Assembly: GCA_036491115.1 (NCBI GenBank)
Contig: DASXCQ010000099.1
Span: forward strand, 1 to 64,000
Direction of reading: 5' to 3'
Origin: DATEPR01 sp036491115
Lineage (GTDB): Bacteria > Actinomycetota > Actinomycetes > Mycobacteriales > Pseudonocardiaceae
Length of the DNA: 64,000 nucleotides
A program made the translations under genes and the position numbers. Positions 58,532 through 64,000 of the stretch are shown here, in pieces. The notes beneath the pieces were generated by a model that was given only the letters and a program-made list of their open reading frames with translations, ran no database searches and was not told where the DNA came from. Positions within the stretch are counted from its first letter, which is position 1, and each line of letters opens with the position of its first letter.

Positions 58532-59737
58532 TCACTGACCGAACGATCCGGGCCGGCGTCCGGTTCCCGCCGGCAGCCACGTCCGCAACCGGTCCAGCGC
58601 CGTACGCATGTCCTGGGTGGGGCCCGCGTACGACATCCTCACGAACCTACCTCCGTCGACCGGATCGAAGTCGATCCCTGGCGCGATCGCCACACCCGTT
58701 TCGGCCAGCAGCCGCCGACACCACTCCAACGAGTCCGTGGTGAGGTGTGACACGTCGGCGTAGAGGTAAAAACCGCCGTCGACCGGTGCCACCCGATCGA
58801 CCCCCAGCTCGGCCAGGCCGGCCACCAACACGTCCCGGTTCACCCGGTACCGGGCCACCTCCAGGTCGACCTGCGCGTACGACTCCGGATCGAACGCGGC
58901 CACGGCGGCGCGCTGCGGCAGCGTCGGCGGGCACACCGTGAAGTTGCTGGACAGGGCCGACACCGCGGGCCGCAACAGCTCGGGCACCAGCATCCAGCCC
59001 AGCCGCCAGCCGGTCATGCACCAGTACTTGGAGAACGAGTTCACCACGATGGCCTCGCGGGAGGTCCGCCACGCGCTGTCCACGGCCGCGCCGAACGTGA
59101 TGCCGTGGTAGATCTCGTCGCTGACCAGCCGCACGTCGTGCGCCTCGCACCATCGCGCGATGTCGGCCAGCTCGTCCGGCGGCAGGACGGTCCCGGTCGG
59201 GTTGGCCGGACTGGCCAGCACCAGGCCGCGCACCGGCTCGGCCAGCTCCTCCAGCAACCGCACGCTCGGCTGGAACCGGTTCTCCGGCCCGCACGGCAGA
59301 TCCACCACCTCGCAGCCCAGCGCGGTGAGGATGTTGCGGTACGCCGGATAGCCGGGCCTGGCCAGCGCCACCCGGTCGCCCACGTCGAACGCGGACAGGA
59401 ACGCCAGCAGGAACGCACCGGACGAGCCGGTGGTGATCACCACATCGTGCCCGGTCACCGCCAACCCGTGGGTGCGGCCGTAGTGGCCGGCGATGGCGGC
59501 CCGCAGTTCGGGCAGGCCGAGCTGTTCGGTGTAGCCCAGCGGGTCGCCGCGCAGCGCCGCCTCGGCCGCGGCCAGCACCGGGGTGGGCGCGCCGGCGGAG
59601 GGCTGGCCCGCACCCAGGGACACCACGTCGCCGTGGGTGCGCTGCCGCTGTTTGGCCGCCGTCAGCACGTCCATCACGTGGAATGTGGCGACCGCGGACC
59701 GGCGAGCCGCCATCAGGCCGCTGAGATGTTCGAGCAT
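58532..59737 (-). CDS. PLP-dependent aminotransferase, class I (fold type I)
   Basis: A protein of 401 residues from ATG 59737, 7 bases after TAGGCT. SLGAGQPSAGAPTPVLAAAEAAL is the N-terminal substrate region; LASPANPTGTVLPPDEL, VSDEIYHGITFG (PLP Asp/Tyr) and NSFSKYWCMTGWRLGWM (PLP Lys) follow. The fold-type pattern is of aspartate/alanine aminotransferases. The substrate is not decided. It follows the ESX cluster but has its own promoter. Confidence 0.88.
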   Translation of the reverse strand: MLEHLSGLMAARRSAVATFHVMDVLTAAKQRQRTHGDVVSLGAGQPSAGAPTPVLAAAEAALRGDPLGYTEQLGLPELRAAIAGHYGRTHGLAVTGHDVVITTGSSGAFLLAFLSAFDVGDRVALARPGYPAYRNILTALGCEVVDLPCGPENRFQPSVRLLEELAEPVRGLVLASPANPTGTVLPPDELADIARWCEAHDVRLVSDEIYHGITFGAAVDSAWRTSREAIVVNSFSKYWCMTGWRLGWMLVPELLRPAVSALSSNFTVCPPTLPQRAAVAAFDPESYAQVDLEVARYRVNRDVLVAGLAELGVDRVAPVDGGFYLYADVSHLTTDSLEWCRRLLAETGVAIAPGIDFDPVDGGRFVRMSYAGPTQDMRTALDRLRTWLPAGTGRRPGSFGQ

Positions 59738-59744
59738 GCCCAGC

Positions 59745-59750
59745 AGCCTA
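59745..59750 (-). promoter_or_regulatory. -10 box of the leaderless aminotransferase gene
   Basis: TAGGCT on the minus strand, 7 bases before ATG 59737. It sits just 7 bases from the stop codon of the ESX-type gene. Confidence 0.5.
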
Positions 59751-59757
59751 CGGTCGG

Positions 59758-61569
59758 CTAGTAACCCACATAGGCGTGGCCGGAGTGGACGGCAACAATG
59801 CCTGGCACGTTCCCGATGGAGCCGTACCGGGACAGCGCGTACCGCACCCCGGCGACGATGTTGTCCACCGGGTTGTAGACGTTCCCGTGGCCGGGGAGCA
59901 TGTTCGCCTGGAACGTGGAGTCGATCGTCTGCATCAGGCCCTTCGACGGGTGCCCGGCCTGCGCGTTGCTGTTGCCTGTCAGGAAGATGTGCTCGTCCTC
60001 CCGCGCGGTCCAACTGCCCAGATCGGTCGTGACACACCAGACGTCCGCCCGGCCGACCGGCTCGCTGGTCAGGAATCCGCCGGTGACGACCGGCGGGTGC
60101 GACCGCACGACCGCCTCCGCCCGCCAACCCTCGTCGTCGGCCGCGCGCCGGACGTCGAGCACCCGGGGACGGTGTCCGGAGAGGTAGACGGCCAGCGCGA
60201 TCGCGTCCAGGACCGTGCCCGGGGCCTGGTGGATGCTGGCCTGCGGCCGTGTGTGGCCCGGCTGCGCGGCACGAGCGCCCTTGGCGTCGGCGATCGCCGC
60301 CAGCCACGCGTCCCGCTGTCGGGTGGACATGGCGAGCACCTGGTGGACCGCGTCGGACCGGGGATGACCGGCACCGGCGAGCCGGCCGAGGGTCGCCGCC
60401 CCGGCCACGCCGACGTCCAGCCGCGCCGGTGTGTCGGCGGGCGCCGCGAGCAGCAGGCGGTCCAGCGGCCGGATGTCCGCGGTGGCGACGAGGCCGGCCT
60501 CGGTCGCGTTGTCGTCGCGCAGCCAGCGGTGGTTGGGCGTGGTCGTGGCCGACCACCGGGAGTCGCCGATGCGGACGAGCGGCGCGTCCTGGTGCCGCAC
60601 GACGCGAGTGATCCTGGTCCAGCGACTGCGGCCGGTCCGGGCTTCGTAGCCGATGGTGTGGTCGTCGACGCGGACCTCGTCGTGCTTGCGCCAGCCACGC
60701 CGGGTGAGGATCAGGGTGGACAGCGGCACACAGTCCCAGTTGTTGATCGCGTTCGGATTTCCGCCGGACTCGTGCTGGATGATCGTCCAGATGTCGCTGG
60801 CGTTCAGCTCGCCGGCCGGCACGCCGTTGGCCTCCAGGACCTTGATGGCCTCCTGGATCCACTCCTGGACGTTGCCCGGTGGCGGGCTGGACGGCGGGCC
60901 GCCGCTCGGGCCCAGGCCACCACCACCACCGCCACCGCCACCGTGGGCGGGCGGGGAGTAGCTGGACGGGGTCGTGCTGGCCGGGGGTGCCTCGGACGGC
61001 ACGGGCAAGGACGAGAACTTCGGGCTGAAGCCGCTGGTCGCCTTGCGCAGGTCGCCCGCCGCCGTGCCGAGGGCAGCGTTGATGCTGCTCACCGCGCCGG
61101 TGACGGCGCCGCTGTTGTCGGACACGGCAGCCTCGGCCGCTTCCGCCCGTTCGGCGGGCGTGGGGTGCGGCGCGGTGGTGCCGTAGCCGGCGACGTTGTT
61201 CTTGTAGTCGGTGAGCACCTGCTCGAACAGCTTCTCCAGCGAGGTCTTGCCCTCGGTCAGCGTGCGCGCGGCCTCGTTCAGCGCGGCGGCGCCCGCGGTG
61301 AGCGCGCCGTGGCCGGCGTTGCCCGCCTGGCTGAAGCGGCTCATGTAGCCGCGGAAGGAGTTGGCCGTGTCGCCCTGCCAGGTGTGCAGGTCGGCCACGG
61401 CGGTGCCGACCGACCTGACGCTGCCCTCTGCGGTGCCGGCGGCCTTGGTCAGGTCGTCGGCCAGGCCGGTGATCGACCCCGGATCGGCCGTGTACACCGG
61501 TTTCGCCGTGTTGGCCACGCCCTCGCCCGCGCCGCCGGGCAGCGCGGCAACCTCATCTCTCGCGGTCAC
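59758..61569 (-). CDS. WXG100-like/SLT lytic transglycosylase interrupted by an intein
   Basis: A precursor of 603 residues. Residues about 25-125 are a WXG100-like helical hairpin (LHTWQGDTANSF, W64-x-G66), then a helical segment and a Pro/Ser/Gly linker (about 185-232). Residues 233-279 start an SLT-type transglycosylase domain (WIQEAIKVLEANGV; catalytic Glu267 in IIQHESGGNP; INNWD). The domain resumes at residue 534 (SNAQAGHPSKGLMQTIDSTF) and ends at Tyr603. Residues 280-533 are an intein. The spliced host would be 349 residues. ESX-type substrates in this cluster share the WXG fold, so the enzyme is probably exported and cuts peptidoglycan. Start at 61569 follows the upstream small gene by 16 bases. 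Confidence 0.85.
   Translation of the reverse strand: MTARDEVAALPGGAGEGVANTAKPVYTADPGSITGLADDLTKAAGTAEGSVRSVGTAVADLHTWQGDTANSFRGYMSRFSQAGNAGHGALTAGAAALNEAARTLTEGKTSLEKLFEQVLTDYKNNVAGYGTTAPHPTPAERAEAAEAAVSDNSGAVTGAVSSINAALGTAAGDLRKATSGFSPKFSSLPVPSEAPPASTTPSSYSPPAHGGGGGGGGGLGPSGGPPSSPPPGNVQEWIQEAIKVLEANGVPAGELNASDIWTIIQHESGGNPNAINNWDCVPLSTLILTRRGWRKHDEVRVDDHTIGYEARTGRSRWTRITRVVRHQDAPLVRIGDSRWSATTTPNHRWLRDDNATEAGLVATADIRPLDRLLLAAPADTPARLDVGVAGAATLGRLAGAGHPRSDAVHQVLAMSTRQRDAWLAAIADAKGARAAQPGHTRPQASIHQAPGTVLDAIALAVYLSGHRPRVLDVRRAADDEGWRAEAVVRSHPPVVTGGFLTSEPVGRADVWCVTTDLGSWTAREDEHIFLTGNSNAQAGHPSKGLMQTIDSTFQANMLPGHGNVYNPVDNIVAGVRYALSRYGSIGNVPGIVAVHSGHAYVGY
59971..60732 (-). other. Intein (254 residues) inside the SLT domain
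   Basis: Coding for residues 280-533. It begins with Cys (CVPLSTLILTRRGWRKHDEV, block A). Block B is TTTPNHRWL with the T-x-x-H motif. Block F is VWCVTTDLGSWTAREDEHIF, and the end is LTGN followed by Ser (+1 nucleophile). The penultimate residue is Gly, not the usual His. Splice junctions fall exactly between Asp and Ser of the conserved NNWD/SNA motif, so excision restores the SLT sequence. The middle part (about 80-220) shows no intact LAGLIDADG motif, so a homing endonuclease is degenerate or absent. Frame and length (762 bases) are preserved. Confidence 0.9.
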
Positions 61570-61585
61570 GACTCGTCCCCCACCC

Positions 61586-61894
61586 TCAGACCCGCTCCGT
61601 GGAGAAGGAGCGCTTGTTGTTCTGCTCGGTGGTCGCGTTGTGCGTCAGGTTCTCGTCCAGGGCCCGCTCGATCGAGCCGACCAGCGACTCGGCCTTGGCG
61701 TACTCCTTGCGCACCGACGAGCACAGCTCCGCGGCGGCCGACGCCACGGCGGCCGAGTTGGCCAGCGTGCCGAACATGCCGGCGGCCACGCTGCCCGGCA
61801 CGGCGTCGCCGACGCTGCCGAACTTGCCCGCCTCCGCGCCGATCGTCTGCCGCGCCTGGGTGATGTCGGCGACGTTGTAGCTGGACGCTCCCAC
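61586..61894 (-). CDS. Small helical ESX-type protein (WXG100-like, ESX secretion target)
   Basis: A protein of 102 residues, GTG start with GGAGGGGG 8 bases upstream. It is all helical with Ala-rich heptads (TIGAEAGKFGSVGDAVPGSVAAGMFGTLANSAAV) and a second helix ending in LTHNATTEQNNKRSF. The W-x-G turn is replaced by G-x-F-G, so it is an atypical member. It may partner the WXG100-like domain of the SLT enzyme, as CFP-10/ESAT-6 pairs do (inference). Confidence 0.65.
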   Translation of the reverse strand: MGASSYNVADITQARQTIGAEAGKFGSVGDAVPGSVAAGMFGTLANSAAVASAAAELCSSVRKEYAKAESLVGSIERALDENLTHNATTEQNNKRSFSTERV

Positions 61895-61972
61895 CGCTCT
61901 GGCCCCCTCCGCCCGCTCCCTGGAGATCGGACGGTGCCACGGCGCGTCCGGTTCCCGTCACATTCTGTCCGG

Positions 61973-62743
61973 TCAGACCTCGTCGAGTAACTCCCAGACG
62001 GCAGCTGCCACCGATCGGTTGTCCGCCGGGGTGACGGTCGCCCACACCTGACCGTCCGCACTCGGCCTGGTCAGGTACAGGTAGCGGCCGCGACCGGTGT
62101 CGTGGAAGGCCACCACCCGGTCGGCCCGGTGGGTCACCCGGCCGGAACCGGTGCGCTGGGCGCCGAACTGGCCCCGCCCCACCATGCCGTCGAACATCCC
62201 GGCCAGCACCTGGGCCTTGCTCAGCGGCACGCCCAGATCCGCCAACTCCGTCACCATCGAGCGCGCGTCGCCGCCTGCCGCCTTGTCCGCCGAGCGCAGC
62301 AGCTCCAGCGGCACGCTGGTGGAACGGCCATAACCCGCCGGGCAGTCACCGGCGATCGACACGACGGCCTCGACCAGCGACGTCTCCCGGGCCGGGATGA
62401 GCCACACCTCACCGCGGTCCACCACGGCCAGCGCGGCGTCCCGGCCGGACTGGACGGCCAACCCCCTGATCTCCCGTTCGGTCCACACCCAGCCGTCCAC
62501 CGAGCGCTCCGGGTAGGCCAGCAGCGCCAGGCGGTCGGCCAGTTCCGGGTCGACCCTGCCGCGCGTGGCCAGCCCGCGCCCGGCGAGCGCGTCCCACGCG
62601 CCCGCCACCAGCTCCGCCCGCTGGTTGCGGGTCACGCCGGGGCTCGGCACGTCCAGCACGACATGCCGGCGCGGGAGCCGCTGGCTCTCCCACACGACGT
62701 CGAACTCCAGCGCGGACAGCACCACGCTGCTGGGCAGGCCCAC
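61973..62743 (-). CDS. EspG-family ESX secretion chaperone (second copy)
   Basis: A protein of 256 residues, GTG start. LEFDVVWESQRLPRRHVVLDVPSPG and the C-terminal GRYLYLTRPSADGQVWATVTPADN plus AAVWELL match the EspG family, and so resemble the copy at 36912. It starts 6 bases after the PPE-like gene, so the two are translated together. It is likely the chaperone of that collagen-like PPE protein or of the WXG proteins downstream. Confidence 0.8.
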   Translation of the reverse strand: MGLPSSVVLSALEFDVVWESQRLPRRHVVLDVPSPGVTRNQRAELVAGAWDALAGRGLATRGRVDPELADRLALLAYPERSVDGWVWTEREIRGLAVQSGRDAALAVVDRGEVWLIPARETSLVEAVVSIAGDCPAGYGRSTSVPLELLRSADKAAGGDARSMVTELADLGVPLSKAQVLAGMFDGMVGRGQFGAQRTGSGRVTHRADRVVAFHDTGRGRYLYLTRPSADGQVWATVTPADNRSVAAAVWELLDEV

Positions 62744-62749
62744 GTCGCG

Positions 62750-64000
62750 CTACTTCGGCTCGTCGGGGTCGGGTGTGGCCGAGCCGTCCAGCACGTCGGG
62801 GATCACCATCCGGCCGTCGGCGAACATGTCCTCGGACTCGGCGTACCGGTCACGGCGCTCGGTGTCGCCGTCCGACCGCCGTCCGACCGCGGGCTCCAGC
62901 AGCGACGGCGGCGGTTGCGCCGTGGCGCCGATCCGGGCGCTGGCACCGGCCTCGGCCGCCTCGTCGCCCTCCAGTTCCAGCAGTGCCCTCGCCGCCTGCT
63001 GGCGGGCGTCGCCCTCGCCATCGACGTCGCCGACCGGGTCGCCGACCTGCCGGCTGCGCACGAGCTGGTCCTTGCGCGCGGCGGCACCGCCGATCCCGGC
63101 GCCGACCGCGCCGCCGACGATCGCGGTGCCGATCGCCGCGTCCTCGACCAGCGAGCCGCTCAGCCCAGCGGCCGCGGCCGGCGCTCCTGGCATGCCCTCG
63201 GCCACCGGTCCGCCGCCGGGCGTGCCGACGCCGCTGACCGGGCCCGGTCCCAGTGGCCCGGTCGGCGAACCGCCGCCGACACCGCCACCACCGCCGATGC
63301 CACCACCACCGCCGATGCCACCACCACCGCCACCGACGCCGGGTGTACCGGGCAGGCCGGGGATTCCGGGAACGCCAGGAGATCCGGGCAGGCCGGGTAC
63401 GCCGCCACCACCGCCGGGCGCGCCAGGCAGCCCGGGCGAACCGGGGAGGCCAGGAACGCCACCGCCGGGAGCACCGGGCGTGCCGGGCAGGCCGCCCGTC
63501 CCGCCGGGCACCCCGATCGGTGAACCGGGCAGGCCCGGGCCCGTGGGTGCGCCGGACAGGCCACCGCCGCCGGGCGCGCCGGGCCCGCCGGGAGCGCCGG
63601 CCGACGTACCGCCGGGCACGCCCTGGACCGGCGGCACGAAGCTGGAGACCGTGGTGCCCTGCTGGCCGATGCCGGTGTCCACACCGTGCGCGGTGTGCGT
63701 CACCGGGTACGGCGCGGGCAGCGGGGCGTGGCTGGCCAGGTGCGACTGGGACTGGCTGGTGTAGGTGTTCATCGTGTCGATGGCCTGCTGCCGGGCCTGC
63801 GCGTACTTGGCGGCCTGCGGCGCCTGGTCGGTCTCGTGGCCGGTGAGCAGGCCGCCTGCCGCGTCCATGAAGCTGTTCGGCGGGCTGTCCAGCGTGCTCG
63901 GGTGCGGCACCGAGTTGCGGGCGGCGGTGAACGCCTCACCCTGGGCGGTGACGGCGGCCGCGTTGGTACCGGTGGCCACACCGGCCGACGTCGCGTAGCT
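62750..64000 (-). CDS. PPE-like protein with collagen-like Gly-Xaa-Pro repeats (5' end beyond the window)
   Basis: The frame is open to the right edge: at least 416 residues, start not in the window (GTG 63979 is an in-frame option only). The N-terminal visible part is helical with WXG/PPE-like composition (SPPNSFMDAAGGLLTGHETDQ; YAQARQQAIDTMNTY). The middle is a collagen-like region (GLPGTPGAPGGG..., GVPGIPGLPGTPG) and a poly-Gly block. The C-terminal about 150 residues are charged (QLVRSRQVGDPVGDVDGEGD, ESEDMFADGR) and end in DEPK. Probably an ESX substrate or surface protein. Confidence 0.7.
   Translation of the reverse strand, partial: SYATSAGVATGTNAAAVTAQGEAFTAARNSVPHPSTLDSPPNSFMDAAGGLLTGHETDQAPQAAKYAQARQQAIDTMNTYTSQSQSHLASHAPLPAPYPVTHTAHGVDTGIGQQGTTVSSFVPPVQGVPGGTSAGAPGGPGAPGGGGLSGAPTGPGLPGSPIGVPGGTGGLPGTPGAPGGGVPGLPGSPGLPGAPGGGGGVPGLPGSPGVPGIPGLPGTPGVGGGGGGIGGGGGIGGGGGVGGGSPTGPLGPGPVSGVGTPGGGPVAEGMPGAPAAAAGLSGSLVEDAAIGTAIVGGAVGAGIGGAAARKDQLVRSRQVGDPVGDVDGEGDARQQAARALLELEGDEAAEAGASARIGATAQPPPSLLEPAVGRRSDGDTERRDRYAESEDMFADGRMVIPDVLDGSATPDPDEPK

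Overview
The window is high-GC actinobacterial DNA (GTG and TTG starts, GGAGG-type ribosome binding sites, many leaderless genes). Mycothiol synthase, a GlnR-type regulator, LmeA, LCP and ESX-associated families point to Actinomycetota. EspG-family and PPE-like proteins beside plant-polymer hydrolases suggest the Pseudonocardiaceae (Kutzneria, Amycolatopsis and relatives). That placement is inferred from gene content, not measured.

Layout. 1-800: C-terminal end of a tyrosine recombinase facing the 3' end of a tRNA-Lys gene, then a frameshifted SRPBCC relic; this looks like the scar or edge of an integrated element. 0.8-4.3 kb: zinc/manganese ABC importer operon under a Zur-like box. 4.4-7.8 kb: two secreted GH5 glycanases with CBM2 modules. 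7.9-12 kb: an N-terminally truncated DHA2 efflux gene abutting a leaderless dus gene, then a diguanylate cyclase. 12-20 kb: a large LCP cell-wall ligase, phoU, and the pstSCAB phosphate operon, with PHO boxes before phoU and pstS. 20-26 kb: mshD, glnR, lmeA, thioredoxin, a cysteine-type leader peptide, DUF4395, cysA, sseC and nitrobindin. This order matches the M. tuberculosis Rv0813c-Rv0821c block from memory. 26-31.6 kb: Bcr/CflA transporter, purM, purF, an SCP2-like protein and a TrmB/LuxR regulator. 31.7-37 kb: sedolisin protease, GH15 glucosidase and glucose dehydrogenase. 37-39.5 kb: an espG-PPE pair. 39.5-46.8 kb: GGDEF-EAL protein, glutamate decarboxylase, two GH25 lysozymes and a pentapeptide-repeat membrane protein. 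46.8-55.8 kb: purLQS, purC, a SAM hydrolase and purB with accessory genes. 55.9-59.7 kb: SigE-family sigma factor with a putative anti-sigma partner, threonine aldolase, a small membrane protein and an aminotransferase. 59.8-64 kb: a minus-strand ESX-type cluster (collagen-like PPE protein, EspG, small helical protein, and a WXG100-like protein fused to a transglycosylase).

The most remarkable item is the last gene. Its SLT transglycosylase domain is interrupted by an in-frame 254-residue intein (59971-60732) between the Asp and Ser of a conserved NNWD/SNA motif, 12 residues after the catalytic Glu. The lytic enzyme can only be complete after protein splicing. If it is exported as its WXG-like domain suggests, splicing would gate a cell-wall-cutting activity.

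A second recurring theme is leaderless transcription: at least ten genes have a TAnnnT or GACAAT -10 box ending 6-8 bases before the start codon. Common functions in the window are purine synthesis, phosphate, zinc, nitrogen and sulfur homeostasis, and cell-wall remodelling.
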